A DNA stretch of 64,000 nucleotides from Aestuariibaculum sediminum (GTDB lineage: Bacteria; Bacteroidota; Bacteroidia; Flavobacteriales; Flavobacteriaceae). Numbering within the stretch: the stretch's first letter is position 1; the number at the start of each line of letters is the position of its first letter. The stretch covers positions 680,314 through 744,313 of the forward strand of contig NZ_JACVXB010000001.1 in the NCBI RefSeq assembly GCF_014596945.1, written 5' to 3'. Position numbers and translations under genes: made by a program. Below the pieces are notes generated by a model, which searched no databases, was not told the origin of the DNA, and saw only the letters and a list, made by a program, of their open reading frames with translations. Of this stretch, positions 46,162 to 54,844 are shown piece after piece.

Positions 46162-46803
46162 TTATCGGGTTTTTAACCAGCCTGTAATACTTAAACGTTC
46201 AGTATTTACGATTTTAACTTCGTGTTCAATAACCTGGCTTTCAAAAATTACCACGCGACCAGGAAACGGATAAATAACTTTTTCGGTTTCCTGTCCGTTT
46301 TGGTTTAAGTATAAAACTAATTCTCCACCATACTCTGGCAACCAACCATCTTCATTTAAATAACACACCACCGATAATTTTCGACGGTCATCATTTTGAA
46401 ACGTATCAATATGACGTTTATAATACGTGTTTTTAGGATATACTGCATAATGAAACTCTTTATGCAAAATTCCCATAAAACATGTTTTATTTAAGTAGCC
46501 TATTAAGTCATTTATTTTATTAAAAAACAGGCGTTCGGTGTTATTGGCAATACGCTCATCCATCCATAAAATCATGTCCCCTCTTATCGATTTTTCAATC
46601 GTTTCGTTTACGCGATTTCCAATGGCTGCTTTTTTAAAAGCATCTTCTTCATGCTTTTCAATAAGCGACTGTCTTAATTTTTCTACCTCTTCATGTGTAA
46701 AGAAGTTTTCAATAATACTAAACTGTTGGGTTGATATATCCGAAATAATTTGTTCGTATACCGGATTTTCAACAAAATCAATAGCTTCAAAAAGTTGATT
46801 CAT
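46162..46803 (-). CDS. 2OG-Fe(II) oxygenase
   Basis: A 213-residue protein of the 2-oxoglutarate/iron dioxygenase superfamily, prolyl-4-hydroxylase-like. Iron ligands are His and Asp in YYKRHIDTFQ and His in VIEHEV; the oxoglutarate-binding Arg is in NTERLSITGW. LSVVCYLNEDGW and GGELVLYL are the usual core strands. Substrate unknown; in bacteria such proteins hydroxylate proteins or small molecules. Confidence 0.88.
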   Translation of the reverse strand: MNQLFEAIDFVENPVYEQIISDISTQQFSIIENFFTHEEVEKLRQSLIEKHEEDAFKKAAIGNRVNETIEKSIRGDMILWMDERIANNTERLFFNKINDLIGYLNKTCFMGILHKEFHYAVYPKNTYYKRHIDTFQNDDRRKLSVVCYLNEDGWLPEYGGELVLYLNQNGQETEKVIYPFPGRVVIFESQVIEHEVKIVNTERLSITGWLKTR

Positions 46804-46919
46804 AAATAACTAAGCAAAAAAACTATCAATCCTGAGTGGATAAAAGCGCGCAAATGTAAACTAAAATTCGATTGCTTTTACAAAATCAATATCTTTGTAT
46901 ATAAATTTTCTACATTTTG

Positions 46920-47372
46920 ATGACATACATCCGCATAACGAAACAATTTTCTTTCGAAACTGGTCATGCCCTTTACGGATACGACGGTAAATGTAAAAAT
47001 GTTCATGGACACAGCTACAAACTTTCAGTAACGGTATTTGGCAAGCCAATTTCAGATAAAAACCATGTAAAATATGGTATGGTTATCGATTTTGGCGATC
47101 TTAAAAAAATAGTGAAGGAAGAAATTGTGAATGTATTCGACCACGCCACAGTGTTCAACAAAAATACACCTCATATTGAATTGGCTAAAGAGCTAGAAGA
47201 CCGCGGGCATAATGTACTTTTGGTAGATTATCAGCCTACCAGCGAAATGATGGTTATTGATTTTGCCAAAAAAATCAAGAAACGCCTTCCTGAGCACATT
47301 ACATTGCATTCGTTAAAATTACAAGAAACGGATAGCTCATTTGCCGAGTGGTATGCCAACGATAATTTATAG
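46920..47372 (+). CDS. queD: 6-carboxytetrahydropterin synthase
   Basis: A 150-residue enzyme of the PTPS/QueD family. Zinc ligands are His in FETGHALYG and both His in KCKNVHGHSYKL; the Cys of DGKCKN is the catalytic residue; DFGDLKKIV and the ETDSSFAEW segment (Glu binding the pterin) are conserved. It converts dihydroneopterin triphosphate to carboxytetrahydropterin for queuosine synthesis. The ATG at 46920 is preferred over the TTG one codon upstream. Confidence 0.92.
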   Translation: MTYIRITKQFSFETGHALYGYDGKCKNVHGHSYKLSVTVFGKPISDKNHVKYGMVIDFGDLKKIVKEEIVNVFDHATVFNKNTPHIELAKELEDRGHNVLLVDYQPTSEMMVIDFAKKIKKRLPEHITLHSLKLQETDSSFAEWYANDNL

Positions 47373-47375
47373 GGG

Positions 47376-48284
47376 TTAAAACATCGATTTCCTAACCAAA
47401 GTAGGCACTTTTTTATTGTACCCTTCATAATCGAGACTGTCTACTTTATAATTTTCCAGTAAATAATCGGCGCCTTTAACATGTGCTTTTGTTTTTACAA
47501 ACTGCAACCAATCCATTCGATCTACTCGAACATGGTCTAAATTGGCTTGGCTAAAATTAGCGCCCTCTACTTTAGCAAATCGTAAATCAGAATAACTTAA
47601 ATCGGCATGTGTAAAATCTACTCGTTTTAGTTGTGCATCGGTGAATTCAATATTTTGAAGACTCGCGTTCTTTAAAATGGCATACGATAAATCGACATTA
47701 ACAAAATTAGAATTGGTAAGAACAGCCCCTTCTAGATTAATATCTTTTAAAATGGTATTTGGTAAACTGCTGTTTGCCAGTTCTGCCTGCATAAAATTAC
47801 CTTGTTGTAAAATATGATCAACAAAAAACGACGACTGGATATTGCTTTTTGCTAACGCTATTAATAATTGACCACGCTCCGGGCTAACCGGAAAATCAAT
47901 AAGTTCGTTATCCATTAAATAACGGTAAGGTTTCATGGCGTGACTTAAACTCACAATCCGTCCTACTAACCCACTGGACAAGATGTTTTTTTGATTTAAT
48001 TCTCTGTTTATATCCGATAGGACTTCTCCCATTATAAACATTTGTGCTGATCTTCTTGAAGCTTCTGCTAAATGTGTTTGATCCTGAATTTTCTTATTTT
48101 GTTGTTTTAACAGGCCGTTTTGCCAAAATAACAAGACCGAAGGTAGCACTGCAAACATAATAGTTACAAACCCGATTCTCGTTACACGGTGCAGAATACT
48201 TGCCAATAAATCTGATAAAGTTTCGCGCGTAATATTCTTCTGATTATCATACTCTTCAAGGGCACTGTAAATACTTTTTTTTAA
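47376..48284 (-). CDS. Pentapeptide-repeat membrane protein, main part after frameshift
   Basis: The frame is open from about 48335 to the stop at 47376 but has no ATG start; a TTG at 48206 is the first conventional option (276 residues). A hydrophobic segment (IGFVTIMFAVLPSVLLFW) is followed by a charged coil and then pentapeptide repeats of the A(D/N)Lxx type (LKDINLEGAVLTNSNFVNVDL..., THADLSYSDLRFAKVEGANFSQANL), which fold as a square beta helix. Upstream of TTG the frame still encodes sensible protein (SIYSALEEYDNQKNITRETLS). The natural product probably starts in the other frame at 48427 and reaches this one through a -1 shift at 48284-48290, giving about 350 residues. Confidence 0.7.
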   Translation of the reverse strand, partial: LKKSIYSALEEYDNQKNITRETLSDLLASILHRVTRIGFVTIMFAVLPSVLLFWQNGLLKQQNKKIQDQTHLAEASRRSAQMFIMGEVLSDINRELNQKNILSSGLVGRIVSLSHAMKPYRYLMDNELIDFPVSPERGQLLIALAKSNIQSSFFVDHILQQGNFMQAELANSSLPNTILKDINLEGAVLTNSNFVNVDLSYAILKNASLQNIEFTDAQLKRVDFTHADLSYSDLRFAKVEGANFSQANLDHVRVDRMDWLQFVKTKAHVKGADYLLENYKVDSLDYEGYNKKVPTLVRKSMF

Positions 48285-48427
48285 TTTTTTCCTGCGATTG
48301 TAAATCCAATAAGCTTTAATATACCCGTACGACGTTTACTTTTCTTTTTGGCTAATTTTTCGATTTCCTGTAATCGATGCTTTAACTGTATATTTTCTTG
48401 TTCTAGTTCATGAATTTTACTTTCCAT
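48281..48427 (-). CDS. Coiled-coil N-terminal part of the pentapeptide-repeat protein
   Basis: An ATG-started 48-residue frame (MESKIHELEQENIQLKHRL, a coiled coil, then a basic stretch KKKSKRR and IGFTIAGKN) ending at TAA 48281-48283. Its last codons, GGA AAA AAT TAA, contain the slippery heptamer A-AAA-AAT. Reading back by one base continues LKKSIYSALEEY into the pentapeptide frame. It is probably the start of that protein and not a gene of its own. Confidence 0.6.
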   Translation of the reverse strand: MESKIHELEQENIQLKHRLQEIEKLAKKKSKRRTGILKLIGFTIAGKN

Positions 48428-48574
48428 AAGGGGCAATATTTTCAAGTGTAGTAAATTAAACGTTTTAACGACTGTTTTCAAAACATATTTTCTTATAACT
48501 TAAACATATAGTAATAATTAACTACTAAAATTTATTTGCTTACGCTGAACAAGTTATTTATGTATATTTACCGC

Positions 48575-49327
48575 ATGAATATCCCGCACGGAAAAAAGAT
48601 TTATTTCGCCTCCGACAATCATTTAGGAGCTCCAACCAAAGACGATTCAATACCGCGAGAAAAAAAATTTATCGCTTGGTTAGATACGATAAAAAAAGAT
48701 GCTGCTGCCATATTTTTACTCGGTGATTTGTTTGACTTCTGGTTTGAATATAAAACAGTTGTACCAAAAGGTTTTACCAGAACATTAGGTAAACTTGCAG
48801 AAATCTCCGATTCAGGCATACCTATTTATTTTTTTGTTGGTAACCACGATTTATGGATGAATGGTTATTTTGAAGAAGAACTGAATATAACCGTTTACCA
48901 TAAACCTCAAGAGTTTAAGTTTAATAACACCAAGTTTTTTATTGGTCATGGCGATGGTTTAGGCCCGGGAGATAAAGGTTATAAGCGCATGAAAAAAGTG
49001 TTTACTAATCGCTTTTCGAAATGGCTTTTCCGTTGGTTGCACCCAGATATTGGCGTTAAATTAGCGCAATACATGTCTGTAAAAAACAAGCTTATTTCTG
49101 GAGATGAAGACGCTAAATTTTTGGGCGAGGACAACGAATGGCTGGTTCAATATTGCAAACGTAAATTAGAAAGCGAACACCGCGATTATTTTATTTTCGG
49201 TCACAGGCATTTACCTCTAGAAATCGATTTAAACGGGAAGTCGAAATATATTAATCTGGGTGACTGGATTTCCTATTACACTTACGGTGTTTTTGATGGC
49301 AAATCCATGCAACTAAAAGAATTCTAA
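48575..49327 (+). CDS. lpxH: UDP-2,3-diacylglucosamine diphosphatase
   Basis: A 250-residue metallophosphoesterase of lipid A synthesis that releases UMP to give lipid X. All five metal-binding motifs are seen: FASDNHLG, LLGDLFDFWFEY, FVGNHDLWM, IGHGDGLGPGD and FGHRHLPLE. The frame extends upstream to a TTG at 48536 and an ATG at 48560, but MNIPHGKKIYF at 48575 fits family N-termini best. The TauE/SafE gene follows after 10 bp. Confidence 0.92.
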   Translation: MNIPHGKKIYFASDNHLGAPTKDDSIPREKKFIAWLDTIKKDAAAIFLLGDLFDFWFEYKTVVPKGFTRTLGKLAEISDSGIPIYFFVGNHDLWMNGYFEEELNITVYHKPQEFKFNNTKFFIGHGDGLGPGDKGYKRMKKVFTNRFSKWLFRWLHPDIGVKLAQYMSVKNKLISGDEDAKFLGEDNEWLVQYCKRKLESEHRDYFIFGHRHLPLEIDLNGKSKYINLGDWISYYTYGVFDGKSMQLKEF

Positions 49328-49337
49328 TACCTCAGCT

Positions 49338-50090
49338 TTGGACAGCTTACCACTATATATCATTATTCTTATTACTGGTTTTATAGTTGGTATAATAAAT
49401 ACCATAGCCGGCGGCGGCTCATTACTAACTTTACCTATCCTTATATTTTGTGGTTTACCTCCGAACGTTGCCAATGGCACCAACCGAATAGGTATCGTCT
49501 TCCAAACAGCCTTTGCCTCTGCAGGGTTTAAGAGTAAAGGTGTATCAACTTTTCCTTTTAATGTATATCTGGGCATTTCTGCGGTATTCGGAGCCCTTAT
49601 TGGAGCTCACATAGCTGTAGATGTAAAAGGAGAAACCTTTACCAAAATGCTTTCTGTTGTTTTAATAGTAGCTGGTCTGCTAATAATTTTTAAACCCAAA
49701 ATTAAAGCAGAACAACTAGAAGAACGGTTAACAGGAAAACACCTTTGGATTGGTATTATTTCGTTTTTCTTTTTTGGTATTTATGGGGGTTTTTTAAACG
49801 CAGGAATTGGTTTTATAATGATTCTTTTTCTACATTTTGTTCATCGTATGAACTTAGTCAGGGTTAATGCCACTAAAGTAGTGGTAGTCTTTATTTATAC
49901 AATTTCAGCCCTAATTGTATTTATTGTTAACGACAAAGTCAATTGGAAAATAGGGCTTATTCTAGCGGCAGGGAATGCTATAGGCGCTTGGTTTGGAAGT
50001 CGTTTTGCAGTCATGAAAGGCGACAGATTTATTAAACCTTTTTTACTGGTAATACTTATTTTAATGGCTGTTAAACTATGGTTTTTTTAA
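49338..50090 (+). CDS. TauE/SafE (DUF81) family permease
   Basis: A 250-residue inner-membrane protein with about eight hydrophobic segments in two similar halves. The family signatures IVGIINTIAGGGSLLTLPIL and GFLNAGIGFIMILFLH mark the repeat starts. Such proteins are proposed to export sulfite or organosulfonates; substrate here is unknown. No ATG exists near the start; the frame opens at 49317 and the TTG at 49338 is the only standard start codon before the first helix, so TTG initiation is likely. Confidence 0.88.
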   Translation: MDSLPLYIIILITGFIVGIINTIAGGGSLLTLPILIFCGLPPNVANGTNRIGIVFQTAFASAGFKSKGVSTFPFNVYLGISAVFGALIGAHIAVDVKGETFTKMLSVVLIVAGLLIIFKPKIKAEQLEERLTGKHLWIGIISFFFFGIYGGFLNAGIGFIMILFLHFVHRMNLVRVNATKVVVVFIYTISALIVFIVNDKVNWKIGLILAAGNAIGAWFGSRFAVMKGDRFIKPFLLVILILMAVKLWFF

Positions 50091-50114
50091 TTTCAATTGA
50101 CCTTTAAAACCAAT

Positions 50115-51806
50115 TTATTTAAGATCCCTGAGTTTAAGTTGCAAGGATACTTTACCCTGCCATTCATTTTCATCGATTGAATAAACCACGTCGAATGGCA
50201 CCTGACCAGAAATAACATCTATTTTATTACCCAATCCAAAACCTATACCTACAAAAGCTTGCGAATCGGATTGCTTTAGCGTCACTCTTAAATGTGATTC
50301 ATCGGCACCTACGCATTTGCCCCAACCCGTGTCTGCTACGTTAGTTGTTATAAACACAGGAGTCATGTTACTTGGCCCGAATGGTGCAAATTGCTTTAAA
50401 ATTCGGTAGAATTTTGGAGTAATATCGTTTAAGTTAATCTGAGCATCAATTTTAATTTCGGGTGTCAGCAAACTTCGGTCTATAGTTTTGGTTACCTCAT
50501 CTTCGAACGCCTGTTTAAAAGCTTCGTAATTTTCTTCTTTCAAAGTTAATCCTGCTGCATATTTATGTCCTCCAAATTGTTCGATATATTTACTACATGC
50601 CTCTAATGCATTATAAACATCAAATCCAACAACCGAGCGTGCCGAGGCTGCTAGTTTATCACCACTTTTGGTAAATACTAATGTAGGTCGGTAATAGGTC
50701 TCTGTTAAACGTGAAGCTACAATACCAATAACCCCTTTATGCCAATGCTCGTGATATACTACCGTAGTATTTCGATCTTGTTCTTTATTTTCTTCAATTT
50801 GCATTAAGGCTTCTTCTGTAATTTGCCTATCAGTTTCTCGCCTATCTTCATTGTACGCGTTAATATCTTCGGCATAGGTGTTTGCCAAATCCATATCGTC
50901 TTCGGCTAAAAGGGTTACCGCATAATTACCATGCTTCATCCGTCCTGCCGCATTAATACGCGGAGCCACCATAAATACAACATCGGTAATGGTAAGTTCA
51001 TTTTTTTTGCTTACCTGATTTATTAACGCCTGAATTCCAGGTCTGGGTGTACTATTTATAACTTTTAAACCATAGTATGCCAAAATGCGATTCTCCCCAG
51101 TAATAGGTACAATATCGGCACCTATTGCTGTAGCTACTAAATCCAGATATCCTGTTAAATCCAAAATGGAATGTCCCATTTCTTCAGCTAAAGCCTGAAC
51201 AAGTTTAAAACCTACACCGCAACCACACAATTCTTTATAAGGATATTGACAATCGTTACGTTTAGGATCTAAAACGGCAATGGCATCTGGAATAGTATCG
51301 CCTGGCCTGTGGTGATCACAAATAATAAAATCAATACCTTTTTCTTTGGCATAATTTACCTTATCGATAGCCTTTATACCACAATCTAACGCGATAATGA
51401 GTGTAAATTCGTTGTCGCTGGCAAAATCAATACCTTTAAAAGACACACCGTAACCTTCATCATATCGATCTGGAATATAAGTGGCCACCCAAGAACTTCT
51501 GGTTTTTAAGTAAGAGCTCATTAAAGCCACCGAAGTGGTTCCATCAACATCGTAATCGCCGTAAACCAAAATTTTTTCATCGTTAGCCAACGCTTGTTCC
51601 ATTCTTGCAACAGCTTTATCCATATCTTTCATTAAATACGGATTATGCAAATCGTTTAAGCTAGGCCGGAAAAAGGCCTTTGCTTCATCGAAGGTTTGAA
51701 TACCTCGCTGCAATAGCAGTGTAGCAGTTATATCATCTACCTGCAGGGCTTCTTTTAAGGCTTCTATTTTTTCGCTTTCTGGCTTGGGTTTTATCGTCCA
51801 GCGCAT
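50115..51806 (-). CDS. recJ: Single-stranded-DNA exonuclease RecJ
   Basis: A 563-residue 5'-3' exonuclease. The DHH-family metal motifs are VYGDYDVDGTTS, IIALDCG, IICDHHRPGD and the later GGHKYAAGL (DHHA1) motif, plus GRMKHGNYAV. It works in recombination and mismatch repair. It starts 9 bp after the PNGase F-like gene and is probably translated from the same mRNA. Confidence 0.96.
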   Translation of the reverse strand: MRWTIKPKPESEKIEALKEALQVDDITATLLLQRGIQTFDEAKAFFRPSLNDLHNPYLMKDMDKAVARMEQALANDEKILVYGDYDVDGTTSVALMSSYLKTRSSWVATYIPDRYDEGYGVSFKGIDFASDNEFTLIIALDCGIKAIDKVNYAKEKGIDFIICDHHRPGDTIPDAIAVLDPKRNDCQYPYKELCGCGVGFKLVQALAEEMGHSILDLTGYLDLVATAIGADIVPITGENRILAYYGLKVINSTPRPGIQALINQVSKKNELTITDVVFMVAPRINAAGRMKHGNYAVTLLAEDDMDLANTYAEDINAYNEDRRETDRQITEEALMQIEENKEQDRNTTVVYHEHWHKGVIGIVASRLTETYYRPTLVFTKSGDKLAASARSVVGFDVYNALEACSKYIEQFGGHKYAAGLTLKEENYEAFKQAFEDEVTKTIDRSLLTPEIKIDAQINLNDITPKFYRILKQFAPFGPSNMTPVFITTNVADTGWGKCVGADESHLRVTLKQSDSQAFVGIGFGLGNKIDVISGQVPFDVVYSIDENEWQGKVSLQLKLRDLK

Positions 51807-51815
51807 ATAAGTAGG

Positions 51816-53723
51816 TTATTCTTTAAGTCGTATTCTGTTTTTATAAACACCTTTGTCGTTCATATATACAAGAATATAATATCTGTTTTTAGGCAAATAC
51901 GATAAATCGTAGGTTAAGGTACCTTTTGAAAAATTCATGTAATTATGAGCCTCGAAAACTTTAGTTTCATCCTCCTGATCTACAATAAGTACTTTTACAT
52001 TTGCTGGGGTGTTACAAAAATAATCGAGGGTAATTGGTCCCTGAGTTCTGGCTGGAAAAACGCCAACCGACGGCTCATTATCTAATTCATAAAGCATATC
52101 GGGTTGCACCGAAAAATTATAATTTATATGGCTACCAAAATCGGAGCCGAATTGCTTTATAGCCTTACCATTAGCATCTAAAAGTTTTACCTCTCCTCTT
52201 CCATCTTTAGCCTTGAACCAAAACTCTAATCCATCGCCTTCGGTATCATTAAATTTGAAATTATAATTTCCAGGCTTTAAATGAATAGTATCTTGATACA
52301 CGGTACTCGGCTTAATATGTATACTATCTTTAGCAAAAGCTACTTCCCCAAAGCTATTTACAATACTGTAGTTGTTTTGCCATGGTTTATTATTGCTTTT
52401 ATAATACACTACAATTGTGTCGGGTAAAATGTCAGGACGCTCGTAGTTAGAGACCATTTCATTATCGGCTTTAAAGGCGTCGGTTTTTCCATTAGGTTTA
52501 GAAAGACTAACATGAAATTTTGCTTGCTCTTTTTTACTAAATACCTCTGTAGGTAAAGTAATAGCAGCCGATTCTCCAAACTGGATATCTCCTGTCCATT
52601 TATATTTTTGAGGTTTTTCACCTTCAATATAATATTCAATATTCATCTTCTTTAATGGATTGCTTCCATTGTTTTTCACCTGAATAACAGGTAACCCGCC
52701 AAACGGATTTTTCCTTTTGTGTGTTACTTTTGTAGATGGCTGAATGATGTCGGTTAGAGTAACATCATTTTTAGCATTTGGAGATTCATATTCTATAACA
52801 AAAGCAGACAAAAGTTCATTGGCACTTGGGTTTTCTGTTTCGTATGGTTCCATATTAATATCCACCGTGAAAGATTTACCTGCTTCGGTATTAAGCAGAA
52901 CCTCGTCGGGTTGCACCAAATAGCCAGGACACCAGTTAGCGCGATCAAAAATCCAAGTCCCTGCCTGCGGAAATAAGGGATTATCACCACATTCCATCCA
53001 CAAATCCTGTCGGTCTATCACTGCGCCATTAAAGAGAATATCTCGATACTTACTACAAAATTCGCCACAACCATTAGCATCCATTCCATGCCCAGTTTGA
53101 TGAATTTTTATTTTAGAAAAACCATTGTTCGACTTAGCCTTATACGTTATAGGCACCAGATGATTTTCGATAGGATCGTCTTTAAAACCATATTTAAAAT
53201 TACCATCATATAGCTTATGAACAGCCAATGGGTTAGCAACTGGTTTACCATAAATTATTTCAAAATCTACAGTAACCTTCCAGCCACGCGATTTATTATC
53301 TTCATATCCCGTATGGATATAATCGATTTCCACCTCATCTCTTAAAATTAAACTAAAATCAGTAACATCAACACGCCACTCGAATCCCCAGTCTTTTTGA
53401 AAAAAACCACCATAAGGAGTTAACATTCTGGCAATTTCATAAACCGTTGTATCATTTACTTGTCGTGCTTTTATATGGTCTACATAATCCCAATCGGCGC
53501 ATCGCATTTTATCTGGGCATTCAAATTTAAGATTCAATATTATGCTTCGGATAGGTTTTGACGCCTCTGGAAACTTAGCCATTCGTTTGTAACTATTACT
53601 CCCCTGCGAAGGATCGGTTACTATAGTTTCTCCCTGGTGCGAAACAACATGAATTTTTTCCTGAGCATTTGTTGTTAAACCAATTGCAATTAAACAGAAA
53701 AACAAATATTTTATCTTTTTCAA
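51816..53723 (-). CDS. Peptide-N-glycosidase F-related secreted protein
   Basis: A 635-residue exported protein (signal peptide LFFCLIAIGLTTNAQ). Residues about 30-330 resemble the two eight-stranded jelly-roll domains of flavobacterial PNGase F: RCADWDYVDHIKA in the first, and HGMDANGCGEFCSKYRDILF plus WMECGDNPLFPQAGTWIFDRANWCPG in the second. PNGase F removes N-linked glycans from glycoproteins. This one is much longer than the 354-residue Elizabethkingia enzyme; the extra 300 residues hold beta-rich modules and a tail (LSYLPKNRYYILVYMNDKG) resembling type IX secretion sorting domains. Activity is inferred only. Confidence 0.82.
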   Translation of the reverse strand: MKKIKYLFFCLIAIGLTTNAQEKIHVVSHQGETIVTDPSQGSNSYKRMAKFPEASKPIRSIILNLKFECPDKMRCADWDYVDHIKARQVNDTTVYEIARMLTPYGGFFQKDWGFEWRVDVTDFSLILRDEVEIDYIHTGYEDNKSRGWKVTVDFEIIYGKPVANPLAVHKLYDGNFKYGFKDDPIENHLVPITYKAKSNNGFSKIKIHQTGHGMDANGCGEFCSKYRDILFNGAVIDRQDLWMECGDNPLFPQAGTWIFDRANWCPGYLVQPDEVLLNTEAGKSFTVDINMEPYETENPSANELLSAFVIEYESPNAKNDVTLTDIIQPSTKVTHKRKNPFGGLPVIQVKNNGSNPLKKMNIEYYIEGEKPQKYKWTGDIQFGESAAITLPTEVFSKKEQAKFHVSLSKPNGKTDAFKADNEMVSNYERPDILPDTIVVYYKSNNKPWQNNYSIVNSFGEVAFAKDSIHIKPSTVYQDTIHLKPGNYNFKFNDTEGDGLEFWFKAKDGRGEVKLLDANGKAIKQFGSDFGSHINYNFSVQPDMLYELDNEPSVGVFPARTQGPITLDYFCNTPANVKVLIVDQEDETKVFEAHNYMNFSKGTLTYDLSYLPKNRYYILVYMNDKGVYKNRIRLKE

Positions 53724-53734
53724 TGGTATAAATT

Positions 53735-54154
53735 TTAGCTATTAAAAAATGTATTTATCTGAACATCGGCAAATTGACGAAACATCTCCATTACGCCACA
53801 ATATTTTTCAACCGATAAATCGACAGCTCTTTGTAACTTTTTTTCATCTAAATTCTCTCCAAAAAAATGGAAATTCATGGTTACTTTGTCATAATACTTT
53901 GGATGTTCCTCGGTTAAATTGGCATCTATTTCAATTTTAAAATCTTCAACATCCAACTTCATTTTTTTTATTAAGGCAGCCACATCTAATCCTGAACACC
54001 CAGCCAAACCAGATAACATTAAAGCTTTGGGTCTATAACCATCGCCATTGCCATCGTTTTCAGGCCCTGCATCAATAAAAAGATTATGTCCCGACGGATT
54101 TGTACTCTCGAACTTCATGTTACCTAACCATGTGGTTGTTATGTGATTTCCCAT
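53735..54154 (-). CDS. OsmC family protein
   Basis: A 139-residue protein of the OsmC/Ohr fold. The two conserved cysteines are in GLAGCSGLDVAALIKKM and VEKYCGVMEMF; in relatives they reduce organic peroxides. The sequence is closer to the general OsmC group than to Ohr. It is first in the probable osmC-PNGase-recJ transcript and divergent from the AhpD-like gene. Confidence 0.9.
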   Translation of the reverse strand: MGNHITTTWLGNMKFESTNPSGHNLFIDAGPENDGNGDGYRPKALMLSGLAGCSGLDVAALIKKMKLDVEDFKIEIDANLTEEHPKYYDKVTMNFHFFGENLDEKKLQRAVDLSVEKYCGVMEMFRQFADVQINTFFNS

Positions 54155-54214
54155 TGTGTATGAAATATTTTTTGTTACTTGTGGAGACCAAAAATACTAT
54201 TAAAAAATAAATTT

Positions 54215-54805
54215 ATGCCTTTAGTAACGCCTTTATCTGAGAATCATGATGCTGAAACCAAACAGCTGGCCGAGTTCTTTAATGAAACCTTGGGCTTTTG
54301 CCCAAATTCGGTTTTAACTATGCAACATCGACCAGCAATTAGTCAGGCATTCATAAACTTAAATAAAGCCGTGATGGCTAATGAAGGTCGCGTTACTTCT
54401 GCTTTAAAACGCATGATTGCCTGGGTTAGTAGTAATGCTACGGGATGCCGTTATTGCCAAGCCCATGCTATACGCGCGGCCGAACGTTACGGTGCCGAAA
54501 AAGAACAGCTCGATAACATTTGGGATTACCGTATACATCCAGCATTTAGCGAAGCCGAACGTGCCGCTTTAGATTTTAGTTTGGCGGCATCTCAAATTCC
54601 AAATGCCGTTGATGAAAATATAAAAACACGATTGTATGCCTATTGGAATGAAGGTGAAATAGTAGAAATGTTAGGGGTTATTTCTCTTTTTGGCTATTTA
54701 AACCGTTGGAATGATAGCATGGCAACAACCATAGAAAACGGAGCTGTTGAAAGTGGCGAACAATATCTGGGAAAACACGGCTGGGAAAAGGGGAAGCATA
54801 AATAA
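54215..54805 (+). CDS. AhpD-like carboxymuconolactone decarboxylase family protein
   Basis: A 196-residue all-helical protein. The active-site motif is CRYCQAHAIRAAERYG (CxxC followed by His), as in AhpD peroxidases and related thiol proteins. The frame extends to a TTG at 54179, but the ATG at 54215 (MPLVTPLSENHDAE) is better. It faces the OsmC gene across 60 bp; both are thiol proteins of peroxide defence, so shared control is plausible. Confidence 0.88.
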   Translation: MPLVTPLSENHDAETKQLAEFFNETLGFCPNSVLTMQHRPAISQAFINLNKAVMANEGRVTSALKRMIAWVSSNATGCRYCQAHAIRAAERYGAEKEQLDNIWDYRIHPAFSEAERAALDFSLAASQIPNAVDENIKTRLYAYWNEGEIVEMLGVISLFGYLNRWNDSMATTIENGAVESGEQYLGKHGWEKGKHK

Positions 54806-54844
54806 GTAACACGTTGTCGCTAATTGTGTTACCAATTAAACGCA

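Noticed and set aside
48536-48574. Upstream TTG or ATG start for lpxH.
   Set aside because: The extra residues have no counterpart in the family; MNIPHGKKIYF at 48575 is the usual N-terminus.
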